Source: Streptomyces sp. NBC_00285 (lineage in GTDB: Bacteria; Actinomycetota; Actinomycetes; Streptomycetales; Streptomycetaceae). From it: a stretch of DNA of 64,000 bases. Both the position numbers and the translations under genes were made by a program. The notes under the pieces are model-generated. The model did not search any database, was not told where the DNA came from, and worked only from the letters and a program-made list of their open reading frames with translations. Shown one piece after another: positions 6,521 through 15,767 of the stretch (within the stretch, counting starts at the first letter, position 1; each line of letters opens with the position of its first letter). The stretch covers positions 7,192,001 to 7,256,000 of the forward strand of contig NZ_CP108055.1 in the NCBI RefSeq assembly GCF_036174265.1, written 5' to 3'.

Positions 6521-9500
6521 TCATGCGTCGAAGACCTCGCGCACCAGCTGCTCCTGCTCCGCCTGGTGCCGCTTCGCGGAACCGACGGCCGGGGAGGAGC
6601 CGTGCGGGCGCGAGATGCGCCGCAGCCGCTCGCCGTGCGGAACGTCCGCGCCGACCGCGAGGTCCAGGTGGTCGATCAGGTTGAGCGCGATGAAGGGCCA
6701 CGCGCCCTGGTTCGCCGGCTCCTCCTGGACCCACAGGTACTTCTCGGCGTTCGGGTACTTGGCGATCTCGGCCTGGACCTCGGCACCCGGGAGGGGGTAC
6801 AGACGCTCCAGGCGGATGATCGCGGTGTCCGTGCCTCCGCGCTTCTGACGCTCGCCGTCGAGGTCGTAGTAGACCTTGCCGGAGCAGAAGACGACCTTCT
6901 TGACCGCTGCCGCGTCGACCGTCGAGTCGCCGATGACCGGGCGGAACTGACCCGAGGTGAACTCCTCCGCCTTCGACGCGGCGGCCTTGAGGCGCAGCAT
7001 CGACTTCGGGGTGAAGACCACCAGCGGCTTGTGGTGCGGGTTGTGCACCTGCCACCGCAGGAGGTGGAAGTAGTTCGACGGGAGGGTCGGCATCGCGACC
7101 GTCATGTTGTTCTGCGCGCACAGCTGGAGGAAGCGCTCGACGCGGGCCGAGGAGTGGTCCGGGCCCTGGCCCTCGTAGCCGTGGGGGAGCAGCAGGGTGA
7201 CGCCGCTGGTCTGGCCCCACTTCTGCTCCGCCGCCGAGATGTACTCGTCGACGATCGTCTGCGCGCCGTTGACGAAGTCGCCGAACTGCGCCTCCCACAG
7301 CACGAGCGCGTCGGGCCGGGCCAGCGAGTAGCCGTACTCGAAGCCCATGACCGCGTACTCGGAGAGCAGGGAGTTGTAGACGTTGTAGCGGGCCTGCTCC
7401 TCGGCGAGGTACTGGAGCGGGGTGTGCTCCTCGCCCGTCTCACGGTTGATGAGGACCGCGTGACGCTGGCCGAAGGTGCCGCGCTGGGAGTCCTGGCCCG
7501 ACAGACGGACCGGGGTGCCCTCCAGCAGCAGCGAGCCGACGGCGAGGGTCTCGCCCATGCCCCAGTCGATCGTGCCGTCCTCGACCATCGACGCCCGGCG
7601 CTGCAGCTGCGGCAGCAGACGCGGGTGGACGTGGAAGGTGTCGGGGATGTTGACCTGGGACTCGGCGATCCGCTTCACGGTCTCCGAGGAGATCGCGGTG
7701 CTCACGGCGACCGGGAACTCGGCCTGCGGGTCCGAGACGGGCCCGGCGGCCGGCTGGGCCGTGACGGCCTCGCGGACCTCCGTGAAGACCTTCTCCAGCT
7801 GGCCCTGGTAGTCCTGCAGGGCCTGCTCGGCCTCTTCCAGGGTGATGTCGCCGCGACCGATGAGGGACTCGGTGTACAGCTTGCGCACCGAGCGCTTCTT
7901 GTCGATCAGGTCGTACATCAGCGGCTGGGTGAAGGCCGGGTTGTCCGACTCGTTGTGACCGCGACGGCGGTAGCAGATGAGGTCGATCACCACGTCCTTG
8001 TTGAACGCCTGACGGAACTCGAAAGCCAGGCGGGCGACGCGGACGACGGCCTCGGGGTCGTCGCCGTTCACGTGGAAGATCGGGGCCTCGATCATCCTCG
8101 CCACGTCCGTCGCGTACATCGACGAGCGGGAGGACTCCGGGGCGGCCGTGAAGCCGACCTGGTTGTTGATGACGATGTGGACCGTGCCGCCGGTGCGGTA
8201 ACCCCGCAGCTGCGACATGTTCAGGGTCTCGGCCACCACGCCCTGGCCCGCGAAGGCCGCGTCACCGTGCAGGGCGACCGGCAGGACCGTGAAGTCCGTG
8301 CCGCCCTTGTTGATGATGTCCTGCTTGGCGCGGACGATGCCCTCGATGACCGGGTCGACCGTCTCCAGGTGGGAGGGGTTCGCGGCCAGCGAGACCTTGA
8401 TCTGCTCGCCGTCCAGGCCCGTGAAGGTGCCCTCGGCGCCCAGGTGGTACTTGACGTCGCCGGAGCCGTGCATCGACTTCGGGTCGAGGTTGCCCTCGAA
8501 CTCGCGGAAGATCTGCGCGTACGACTTGCCGACGATGTTCGCCAGGACGTTCAGCCGGCCGCGGTGGGCCATGCCGATGACGACCTCGTCCAGGCGGGAC
8601 TCGGCGGCCGAGTCCAGCACCGCGTCGAGCAGCGGGATGACGGACTCGCCGCCCTCCAGGGAGAACCGCTTCTGGCCGACGTACTTCGTCTGCAGGAAGG
8701 TCTCGAAGGCCTCCGCGGCGTTCAGCCGGCGCAGGATGCGCAGCTGCTCCTCGCGCTCGGGCTTGGTGTGCGAGCGCTCGATGCGGTCCTGGATCCACCT
8801 GCGCTGCTTCGGGTCCTGGATGTGCATGAACTCGACGCCGGTGGTGCGGCAGTACGAGTCGCGCAGCACACCGAGGATGTCGCGCAGCTTCATCAGGGAC
8901 TTGCCGGCGAAGCCGCCGACCGCGAACTCCCGCTCCAGGTCCCACAGGGTGAGGCCGTGCTCGGTGATGTCCAGGTCGGGGTGCTTGCGCTGGCGGTACT
9001 CCAGCGGGTCGGTGTCGGCCATGACGTGGCCGCGGACCCGGTAGGAGTGGATCAGCTCGAAGACGCGGGCGGCCTTGGTGACGTCGTCGTCGTGGCTGGC
9101 GTCGATGTCCTTGAGCCAGCGGACCGGCTCGTAGGGGATGCGCAGCGCCTCGAAGATCTCGTCGTAGAAGCCGTTCTCGCCGAGGAGGTAGTTGGCGACG
9201 ACGCGCAGGAACTCGCCGGAAGCGGCGCCCTGGATGACCCGGTGGTCGTAGGTCGACGTGAGCGTCATGACCTTCGAGATGCCGAGCTTGTTCAGGGTGT
9301 CCTGGCTGGTGCCCTGGAACTCCGCGGGGTAGTCCATGGAGCCGACGCCCATGATGACCGACTGGCCGGGCATCAGACGCGGGACCGAGTGGACGGTGCC
9401 GAGGCCGCCCGGGTTCGTCAGGGAGACCGTGACGCCCGTGAAGTCGTCCATCGTCAGCTTGCCGTCACGGGCGCGGCGGACGATGTCCTCGTAGGCCTGC

Positions 9501-10324
9501 CAGAACTCGAAGAAGTTCAGCGTGTCGGCCTTCTTGATGCCCGCGACGACCAGTTGACGGTCGCCGTTGGGCTTCACCAGGTCGATGGCCAGGCCGAAGT
9601 TGACGTGCGGCGGCTTGACCAGGGTGGGCTTGCCGTCCTTCTCCGCGAAGGAGTAGTTCATCGACGGCATGGCCTTGATGGCCTGCACCATCGCGTAGCC
9701 GATGAGGTGGGTGAAGGAGATCTTCCCGCCCCGGGCGCGCTTCAGGTGGTTGTTGATGACGATGCGGTTGTCGAACAGCAGCTTCACCGGGACCGCGCGC
9801 ACGGACGTGGCCGTGGGGACCTCGATGGAGGCGTTCATGTTCTTCGCGACCGCGGCGGCGGGACCGCGCAGGGTCACGAACTCCGGGCCCTCCGCGGCGG
9901 AACCACCGGTGGCGGCGGGCTTCGCGGCGGCCGGCTTGGCGGCAGGTGCCGGGGCGGCAGCCGGAGCAGCGGCCTTGGCAGGGGCCGGAGCCGCTGCGGC
10001 GGGCTTGGCGGCCGGAGCCGGCGCGGGAGCCTGGGCCGGGGCGGCGGGAGCCGGAGCCGCAGACGGCGCCGGAGCCGCTGGGGAGGTGGTCCCTGCGGCC
10101 CCCGCGGCCGCAGTACCCGCCGGAGCCGGGGCGGCAGCGGCCCCGGGCTTGTAGTCGGCAAAGAAGTCCCACCAGGCTCGGTCTACCGAATTCGGGTCCT
10201 GGAGGTACTGCTGATAGATCTCGTCGACGAGCCACTCGTTCGGGCCGAACGCGGCAGCGGGGTTCTTGCCCGCTTGGTCTGCGTCGGTCGAGATGCTCGA
10301 GTTACTGGGGGACTGTGGCGACAC
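6521..10324 (-). CDS. kgd: Multifunctional 2-oxoglutarate decarboxylase / dehydrogenase E1-E2 fusion
   Basis: 1267 residues, the actinobacterial fused enzyme of the TCA cycle acting on 2-oxoglutarate. Order: an N-terminal [13 protein letters not shown]...WWDFFADY segment (about 25-57); an Ala/Pro linker (about 60-165) with no lipoyl domain; an E2-type acyltransferase domain (about 170-415) with the catalytic-His motif TYDHRVIQG; then the ThDP-dependent E1 part (about 430-1267) with [18 protein letters not shown] and CYRRRGHNE. The lack of a lipoyl domain means it needs a separate lipoylated E2 partner and Lpd, as known for this family. GTG start at 10324 with GAGGGCGG upstream. Length fits known orthologues (sucA/kgd). 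Terminator at 6461-6501. No lesion seen. Confidence 0.97.
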   Translation of the reverse strand: MSPQSPSNSSISTDADQAGKNPAAAFGPNEWLVDEIYQQYLQDPNSVDRAWWDFFADYKPGAAAAPAPAGTAAAGAAGTTSPAAPAPSAAPAPAAPAQAPAPAPAAKPAAAAPAPAKAAAPAAAPAPAAKPAAAKPAATGGSAAEGPEFVTLRGPAAAVAKNMNASIEVPTATSVRAVPVKLLFDNRIVINNHLKRARGGKISFTHLIGYAMVQAIKAMPSMNYSFAEKDGKPTLVKPPHVNFGLAIDLVKPNGDRQLVVAGIKKADTLNFFEFWQAYEDIVRRARDGKLTMDDFTGVTVSLTNPGGLGTVHSVPRLMPGQSVIMGVGSMDYPAEFQGTSQDTLNKLGISKVMTLTSTYDHRVIQGAASGEFLRVVANYLLGENGFYDEIFEALRIPYEPVRWLKDIDASHDDDVTKAARVFELIHSYRVRGHVMADTDPLEYRQRKHPDLDITEHGLTLWDLEREFAVGGFAGKSLMKLRDILGVLRDSYCRTTGVEFMHIQDPKQRRWIQDRIERSHTKPEREEQLRILRRLNAAEAFETFLQTKYVGQKRFSLEGGESVIPLLDAVLDSAAESRLDEVVIGMAHRGRLNVLANIVGKSYAQIFREFEGNLDPKSMHGSGDVKYHLGAEGTFTGLDGEQIKVSLAANPSHLETVDPVIEGIVRAKQDIINKGGTDFTVLPVALHGDAAFAGQGVVAETLNMSQLRGYRTGGTVHIVINNQVGFTAAPESSRSSMYATDVARMIEAPIFHVNGDDPEAVVRVARLAFEFRQAFNKDVVIDLICYRRRGHNESDNPAFTQPLMYDLIDKKRSVRKLYTESLIGRGDITLEEAEQALQDYQGQLEKVFTEVREAVTAQPAAGPVSDPQAEFPVAVSTAISSETVKRIAESQVNIPDTFHVHPRLLPQLQRRASMVEDGTIDWGMGETLAVGSLLLEGTPVRLSGQDSQRGTFGQRHAVLINRETGEEHTPLQYLAEEQARYNVYNSLLSEYAVMGFEYGYSLARPDALVLWEAQFGDFVNGAQTIVDEYISAAEQKWGQTSGVTLLLPHGYEGQGPDHSSARVERFLQLCAQNNMTVAMPTLPSNYFHLLRWQVHNPHHKPLVVFTPKSMLRLKAAASKAEEFTSGQFRPVIGDSTVDAAAVKKVVFCSGKVYYDLDGERQKRGGTDTAIIRLERLYPLPGAEVQAEIAKYPNAEKYLWVQEEPANQGAWPFIALNLIDHLDLAVGADVPHGERLRRISRPHGSSPAVGSAKRHQAEQEQLVREVFDA

Positions 10325-10619
10325 GGCGGCAACCGCCCTCTTCCGCTTCTCACAAGGTGATGGACAGCGGGAATAAAGGCTACGCCCCCAAGACCGCGAA
10401 GGTCAGGCCGGGTCGGTCCATCGTCGTGTAAGTCACATGAAAGAGCGGGTTTCACAGCAGGAAATGGCGGGAAACAACCGAGGTTCCGCGCTGTGAGACA
10501 TGGCTGAAGGACGGGCCCGGCGGGGCTCCTCGCGACGACCGCGCGGCCCTCTGCCTGATCACACGTGTCCGTCAGCGCGGAACAGAGATGGATCTTGTGG
10601 CTCCGCGTCGAACTTTACG

Positions 10620-11726
10620 TCAACTTGGCAGAGAGGGAAGTCCCGGCAGGGTGACAAGAATCCTGCAGCCCCGCTCGGATTCGGCCACGCCGATCCGGCC
10701 GCCGTGCAGATCCACGGCCCAGCGCGCGATCGCGAGCCCCAGACCGGTGCCGCCGTCGCTGCCCGGACCGTGCGGCCGCATGACCTGGCCGCGGTTGAAC
10801 CGCTCGAAGACGCGGTGCCACTCCGAGCGCGGAATGCCGGGGCCCTCGTCGAGGATCTCCAGTTCGAGCGACTCGGGCAGGGCCCCGCGCCGCGCCTTCA
10901 CCGTCACCCGTCCGTGTGCCGGGCTGTGCTTGACCGCGTTGTCGATGAGGTTGGCGACGACCTGGTGGATGCGCTCCGGGTCGGCGTGCGCGGTCAGCTC
11001 CGGCGGGGACACGTCGAGGTGCAGATGGACGTCGTTGCGCGTGTGACTGCCGGACCCGGACGCGATGCCCGCGCGTGCGGTGGCGACCATGTTGGCCTCC
11101 TTCAGCACGCCCGACAGGTACGGCCACACCTCGAAACGGCGCTTCTTCAGCGGTACGACGCCGTTGTCCAGCCGGGACAGGTCCAGCAGCGTCTCCACCA
11201 GCCGGCCGAGCCGCTCGGTCTGCTTCAGGGCCGTGCGCATGGTCTCGGGGTCGGCCTGGGTGACCCCGTCGACGATGTTCTCCAGCACTGCCCGCAGCCC
11301 CGCGATGGGGGTGCGCAGCTCATGGGAGACATTTGCCACAAGTTCCTTGCGCTGACGTTCCTGTGCCTCCAGGTCGTCCGCCATGCGGTTGATCGTCTGG
11401 GCCAGGTCGCCCAGCTCGTCACGCCGGTTCTCACGCACCCGGCGGGTGTAGTCGCCGTGCGAGATGGACCGGGCGACCGCGTTCATGTCGTCCAGTGGCG
11501 CGGTGAGCGAATGCGCCACGAACTGCGTGATCAGCAGTGTGGCGATCATCGAGAAGACCGTGATGAAGCGCAGCTCGGTGGCTGTGCGCATCGCGATCAT
11601 CATCAGCCCGGTGGTGATGAGGACCGCGATGACGACCAGCGCGCCCAGCTTGGTCTTGATCGAGAAAGGGCTCACGCCGCCCCAGGGCTCCCTGGGGCTT
11701 CTCCGGCCGGCCGGACCGTCGCTCAT
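10620..11726 (-). CDS. HAMP-containing sensor histidine kinase
   Basis: 368 residues from ATG 11726. Two membrane helices lie close together (about 20-40 LGALVVIAVLITTGLMM, and about 50-68), so almost no extracytoplasmic sensor loop exists. HAMP follows (LTAPLDDMNAVARSI). The H-box is VANVSHELRTPIAGL (His about 145); then the N-box NLIDNAVKHSP, G1 DEGPGIP and G2 GTGLGLAIARW. It overlaps the response-regulator stop by ATGA, so the pair is translationally coupled with the regulator first. Stimulus unknown; the short loop suggests sensing within the membrane or cytoplasm. The 295 bases between its stop and kgd hold the kgd promoter region; I see no gene there. Confidence 0.93.
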   Translation of the reverse strand: MSDGPAGRRSPREPWGGVSPFSIKTKLGALVVIAVLITTGLMMIAMRTATELRFITVFSMIATLLITQFVAHSLTAPLDDMNAVARSISHGDYTRRVRENRRDELGDLAQTINRMADDLEAQERQRKELVANVSHELRTPIAGLRAVLENIVDGVTQADPETMRTALKQTERLGRLVETLLDLSRLDNGVVPLKKRRFEVWPYLSGVLKEANMVATARAGIASGSGSHTRNDVHLHLDVSPPELTAHADPERIHQVVANLIDNAVKHSPAHGRVTVKARRGALPESLELEILDEGPGIPRSEWHRVFERFNRGQVMRPHGPGSDGGTGLGLAIARWAVDLHGGRIGVAESERGCRILVTLPGLPSLPS

Positions 11727-12493
11727 GGCGTCGGGGTCTCCAGGGCGTAGCCCACGCCGTGCACCGTGCGGATCCGCTCGGCGCCGATCTTCCGGCGCAG
11801 CGCCTTGATGTGGCTGTCGACGGTGCGGGTGCCGGAGGCGTCCGCCCAGTCCCACACCTCGGCGAGCAGTTGCTCACGGGAGAGCACCGCGCGCGGGGTG
11901 TTCGCGAGGCACACCAGGAGGTCGAACTCGGTGGGCGTGAGGTGCACGTCCTCCGAGCGCACCCGCACCCGGCGCTGCGCGTGGTCGATCTCCAGCTCGC
12001 CGAGGCGCAGGATGCCCGAGCGAGGTGTGGCCGCGGCCAGCGCGGCCCGCTCGACCCGCCGCAGCAGGACGTGCACGCGAGCGGCCAGCTCACGCATGGA
12101 GAACGGCTTGGTCATGTAGTCGTCGGCGCCGACGCCGAGCCCGACGAGCATGTCGGTCTCGTCGTCCCGCGCGGTCAGCATGAGGACCGGCACCGGACGG
12201 GCGGCCTGCACGCGACGGCAGACCTCCAGACCGTCGAAACCGGGCAGCATGATGTCGAGGATCAGCAGGTCCGGCTGCCAGGCCTCGGCCGTGTCCACCG
12301 CCGACGGACCGTCGACCGCCGTTTGCACGAGGAATCCCTCGGCGCGCAGGCGGGTCGCGATGGCGTCGACGATCGTCGGATCGTCCTCGACGACCAGGAC
12401 CCGGCGCTGTGCGCCCGGAGTGGCCGTCGAACCGTTGTGGGAGGTCTGTGTCTGCTCCATCGCCCGCCCCTGGGGAGTGCTTTCCGGAACCAT
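11723..12493 (-). CDS. OmpR-type response regulator
   Basis: 256 residues. Receiver domain about 30-145 with the acidic pair EDD, phosphoacceptor Asp in LLILDIMLPG, and Lys in MTKPFS. Winged-helix OmpR/PhoB DNA-binding domain about 160-253 (LTPTEFDLL; SREQLLAEVW; TVDSHIKALRRKIG). The first about 30 residues are a low-complexity extension. The start at 12493 has AAGGAAT nine bases upstream; ATG 12460 has only a poor ribosome site. First gene of a two-gene operon with the histidine kinase. Predicted to bind direct repeats upstream of its targets. Confidence 0.93.
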   Translation of the reverse strand: MVPESTPQGRAMEQTQTSHNGSTATPGAQRRVLVVEDDPTIVDAIATRLRAEGFLVQTAVDGPSAVDTAEAWQPDLLILDIMLPGFDGLEVCRRVQAARPVPVLMLTARDDETDMLVGLGVGADDYMTKPFSMRELAARVHVLLRRVERAALAAATPRSGILRLGELEIDHAQRRVRVRSEDVHLTPTEFDLLVCLANTPRAVLSREQLLAEVWDWADASGTRTVDSHIKALRRKIGAERIRTVHGVGYALETPTP

Positions 12494-12583
12494 GTGGGGT
12501 GATTCCTTGTCTGCGCATGACTGCGATTGACGCTTGAATGATCGGCGTAGGGAAGCAGAGTACGGGGAGTCACCACAGCTTTG

Positions 12584-13317
12584 CTATCCAGGTCGGACGG
12601 CGAGAGGGACGACGTCGGGAACGCCCCGGGCAACGGGGATCTCCTCGGTACGTACCTGCCGGAACCCGGCATTTGCCAGTGATCCCGCAAATTCCGCAGA
12701 GGGCCGGGCTCACCGCACGGCCAGTACTCCGCCCGGCTTCAACACCCTTGCGCAGCTTGTGAGTCCGGCACGCGCGTAGAGTCCGCCGTCGCCCTCCGTG
12801 ACCGTCCGATCGGGCCCGTTGGTCATGTCGAGGCAGAGCGCGTCAAAAGTGGCGCATGTCTCATTGACGAATCCGACTACATCCGTTTCCAGATTGTTGG
12901 TCCGCGGATCGGCGAGTGCCTCGATGGGCAGCACCGACACGGGCCTGTCCCCGCGGTGCCGGTCGACGCCGGGCGGCTCCCGCTCCACGACCCTGAGATG
13001 CGGCCCGAGCAGGGATTCGCGGCGGCGTGTGCGAGCGAGAAGCCGACGCCGAGGCCGCCGATGAGGACGTGCGGATCAGGACGGCCGTCGAGTGCGCCGA
13101 GCGCCGCGTCCCGGAGTCCGCGCTCCGAGCGACCGTCCGAAGTGGCCGTCAGGAAACCGCCGTTGGCGATGATCCGGAGCAAGCTGCCGTGGCGCCGCAG
13201 GATGACCTCTCCTCCAGGGCCCTCGCGACGGTCCAGGACTTCGGGGACGGCGTGCGAGGTGGGCGTCGGCCCGTCCCGGCAGGTGCGGCGTACGGGGCCG
13301 TTCTTCTTGAGAAGTAC
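12584..13317 (-). pseudogene. Broken spermidine-synthase-like SAM methyltransferase
   Basis: The recognisable protein is split. The N-terminal half (PEVLDRREGPGGEVILRRHG..., then the SAM-binding HVLIGGLGVGFSLAHAAA) reads in one frame to about 13,010. The continuation (LRVVEREPPGVD, ALADPRTNNLETDVVGFVNE, FDALCLDMTNGPD, VLKPGGVLAV) is in another frame, so a one-base frameshift lies near 13,000-13,015. An in-frame TGA then falls at 12710-12712 where the family continues (usually AVWSA). The remaining about 41 codons (ARPSAEFAGSLANAGF...) stay clean to a TAG at 12584-12586. No start codon is visible near the expected N-terminus (13,317). At least two inactivating lesions make it a pseudogene unless the sequence has errors. 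Confidence 0.8.
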
Positions 13318-13381
13318 CTGTGAATCGGGTGCGAGGTGGCGTCGGTCACAGACAGCGGGTGGGTCGGGCGCGAAGGCTGGG

Positions 13382-14230
13382 GTGAAACGGAAGGGGCACC
13401 TCACCTTGGAACGGACCGCGCCGACAGCTCCCTCCGACGCGCCCCCTTCGGACCCGCCCGCACCGGATGCCTCCTTTCCGGATGTGGCGGTACTGCTCGA
13501 CGGGATGCCCCGGCAGCGGGGCCTGACGGAGGCGGCGACTGCGGATCCGCAGACCGCAGCGGCCGTTCCGGTCGCCCGGCCCGGGCCCCGGCTTCGCGTT
13601 CCCCGCCTCCGGCGGCTGCTCCCCACCCCCACCGGCACACCGTTCACGTTCGGCTACGGCGCCGTCCTGGCCGCCGTCTCACTCGTCGCCGCGCATCTGG
13701 ACCCCGCCCTCGTGCACACCCTGCACCAGGGCTCCAGCACCGACGTCGCGCACCTCGTCCGGACGCCCCTGCTGGTACTGCCGGCCAGCGCGCTGTGGAT
13801 CGCCGGCGGGATCCTCTCGCCGTACGCCGTCGCCCTGCTGTTCGTCCTCACCGCGCTGGAGCGACGGATCGGGGGACTGCGCACGGCCGGTGTCTTCCTC
13901 CTCGGGCACATGGGCGCGACGCTCGCCACCGAGGTGCCCATCGGCCTCGCGGTGCTCGTCGGCCACCTGCCCGCCAGCTCACTGCACCGACTGGACTACG
14001 GCGTCAGCTTCGGCGTGGCCGCGAGCCTCGGCGCGCTGACCGGGCTGTTCAGGCCGTGGCTGCGCTGGCCGTTGCTCGCTCTCTTCGGCTGGATCCTGGT
14101 GGCGGACCTGATCGCCTTCACCGACCCGATGACCGACTGGGGCCACCTGATCGCCCTCACGATCGGCGTCGCGACCTGGCCCCTGGTGCGACGGTCGCAC
14201 CGTGCGCGTCGTCCCCTTCCGAACAGCTAG
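13382..14230 (+). CDS. Rhomboid-like integral membrane protein
   Basis: 282 residues from GTG 13382. A TTG at 13406 with AAGGGG upstream is an alternative. The first about 75 residues are Pro/Asp-rich and cytosolic. About five or six hydrophobic segments follow, with rhomboid-fold features: an Arg/Leu-rich approach to the first helix, LVRTPLLVLPASALWIAGG, ALERRIGGLRTAGVFLLGHMGATLATE, and YGVSFGVAASLGALTGL. The canonical catalytic GxSG is not present; GVSFG occupies the corresponding place. The histidine of the dyad is not obvious, so it may be a pseudoprotease. Such rhomboid-like proteins are frequent in Streptomyces. It is divergent from the methyltransferase pseudogene. Confidence 0.75.
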   Translation: MKRKGHLTLERTAPTAPSDAPPSDPPAPDASFPDVAVLLDGMPRQRGLTEAATADPQTAAAVPVARPGPRLRVPRLRRLLPTPTGTPFTFGYGAVLAAVSLVAAHLDPALVHTLHQGSSTDVAHLVRTPLLVLPASALWIAGGILSPYAVALLFVLTALERRIGGLRTAGVFLLGHMGATLATEVPIGLAVLVGHLPASSLHRLDYGVSFGVAASLGALTGLFRPWLRWPLLALFGWILVADLIAFTDPMTDWGHLIALTIGVATWPLVRRSHRARRPLPNS

Positions 14231-14248
14231 CCCCCCCCGGCGCTGCTG

Positions 14249-14340
14249 TCAGCGGCCTGGCGGCGTCCAGACGTACGGCGTCGTCGTGGTCACCGCGTGG
14301 AAGCCGAGCCGGCGCAGGATGGGCGCGCTGTCGTCGGACG
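14249..14340 (-). pseudogene. C-terminal remnant of a GNAT acetyltransferase
   Basis: About 30 codons ending at 14249 read SDDSAPILRRLGFHAVTTTT then PYVWTPPGR. This is the typical last strand and tail of a GNAT N-acetyltransferase (APILRRLGF matches the conserved Y/LRRLGF end). Nothing upstream on the same strand restores the acetyl-CoA-binding part, so the rest has been lost. The surrounding interval 14,231-14,753 (over 500 bases) holds no other gene I can support. Confidence 0.45.
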
Positions 14341-14753
14341 TGGTCATCGTTGCTGGTCCCCCGTGTGGTCCGGTGGGGTGGTGGGTCCGGTCATCGCCGT
14401 GCACGCGCGTGTGTCGGCCGTCCGCCTGATGTGACCGCTCAGAGCGGCTGGGCTGACGATGCCGCTCGGGCGGAGGCTTCGGTACGGCCGTCATGGGCGG
14501 TGGTGCCGAAGTCCGCCCGGGTGATCCTCTCGGCCCGTCCTTCGGCCGGATGGTGGCTCGCGGTCACCGGGCCGCAGACGTCCGCGGTGCGCCGGGGACC
14601 AGATCCGAGGCCGCCGGGAAGACGGAGCGCCGGCCGGGCGTTGTCCGCCATGCGGCCGGTGGCGGATCCGGAGGTATCGGGTGGATCACCGGCGCAGCAT
14701 GACAGAGGCCGTCCCGGGCCGCCTCCGGGTTTCCGTGAAGCGGCGACGGACGG

Positions 14754-15563
14754 TCACCCAGCGCCCGGTCCCACGAACTTCGCACTGGTGAGCGGAGCTT
14801 CCACATGCCAGCCCAGAGACTCGTACAGCGCGCGTCCCGCCGGCGTTCCCGCGAGGACGCCGGTCTCCGCGCCCTCGGCGGCCGCCGAGGCCTGGAGCGT
14901 GCGCATGACGACGCTGCCCAGGCCTCGGCGGCGATGGGCGGGCGCGGTCTCGATCTGGTCGAAGACGGCGGTCGCGCCTGTCGGGGCGACTTGGCCACGT
15001 GCCGCGAGAGAGCCGTCCGGCGCGGTGACGAGCATCCGCCTGGCACCACCGGCGGACCACACCCGCATCCGGTAGCCGTCCGGGACGTTCATGCGTGCGG
15101 CTGCCGGGGCGTCGGCAGGTCCTGTTCCGGGGGTGCCGGTGCGTCGGGTCTGCGGACCGTTCGTACGTCCGGCCGCCGGAGCGTCGGTCTGCTCAGCCTT
15201 CGGGGTGCCCGTGCCCGCAACCAGGTCCGGGAGGCGGCCCGTCCGCCCGGCCTGTGTGGTCGTCAGGGGGATCGTCATCAGGTAGCCCGGTTCCGGGTCC
15301 ACCCACCAGCCCTCGCCCAGCCAGGCCCCGACCACCTCCGGGTTCTGGAACACCTTGAGCCACACCCCGGTGCCCGTCACCCCGTCGGCCACCTTGCGCA
15401 CGGCCTCCTCGTCCACGTCGTCGCCCAGGGCCGCGAAGACGTGCCGCGACACCTGCGCGACCAGGCCGACGTCGACCGTGAACCCCCAGGGCTCCCGCTC
15501 CGGCGGGGCGGCCCCGCGGGACACGACCCAGCCGTCCACCCATGCCCGTACGACCCCGTCCAT
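14754..15563 (-). CDS. GNAT family N-acetyltransferase with N-terminal extension
   Basis: 269 residues from ATG 15563 (GGAGGAG five bases upstream). The C-terminal about 100 residues are a GNAT domain: DGSLAARGQVAPTG, then the acetyl-CoA-binding AHRRRGLGSVVMRTL (R/Q-x-x-G-x-G/A), and the terminal RALYESLGWHVE. The N-terminal about 115 residues (WVDGWVVSRGAAPPE) have no clear family to me. A Thr/Pro/Ala-rich linker with short repeats joins the halves. Substrate unknown. It is divergent from lon with about 200 bases between. Confidence 0.85.
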   Translation of the reverse strand: MDGVVRAWVDGWVVSRGAAPPEREPWGFTVDVGLVAQVSRHVFAALGDDVDEEAVRKVADGVTGTGVWLKVFQNPEVVGAWLGEGWWVDPEPGYLMTIPLTTTQAGRTGRLPDLVAGTGTPKAEQTDAPAAGRTNGPQTRRTGTPGTGPADAPAAARMNVPDGYRMRVWSAGGARRMLVTAPDGSLAARGQVAPTGATAVFDQIETAPAHRRRGLGSVVMRTLQASAAAEGAETGVLAGTPAGRALYESLGWHVEAPLTSAKFVGPGAG

Positions 15564-15725
15564 GTGACTCCTCCGCAATGGCCGATCCAGTGACAGATGT
15601 AATAGTCGATGAACAACTTCAACTATTACCGAGCTCAAGATAGGCCCCGAAGTGCCGATTCCGGCAGTCGTGATCGCCCACAGCGAACAGGGCGGTGGGT
15701 GGGGAACATGCAGAGGCTCACGTGC

Positions 15726-15746
15726 ATTGAGTCGGCATAGCTCAAC
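15726..15746. promoter_or_regulatory. HAIR-like operator (HspR site) upstream of lon
   Basis: TTGAG-N9-CTCAA at 15727-15745 fits the HAIR consensus CTTGAGT-N7-ACTCAAG at 11 of 14 defined positions. It ends 22 bp before the lon ATG. HspR repression of lon through HAIR is established in Streptomyces. Confidence 0.8.
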
Positions 15747-15767
15747 TTGAATGCCGAAGGGGAGATC

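Noticed and set aside
6281..10360. Very long open frame on the plus strand opposite kgd
   Set aside because: It is an antisense shadow of the well-defined kgd gene, caused by GC-rich third positions. Its product is low-complexity Arg/Val/Leu with no domains.
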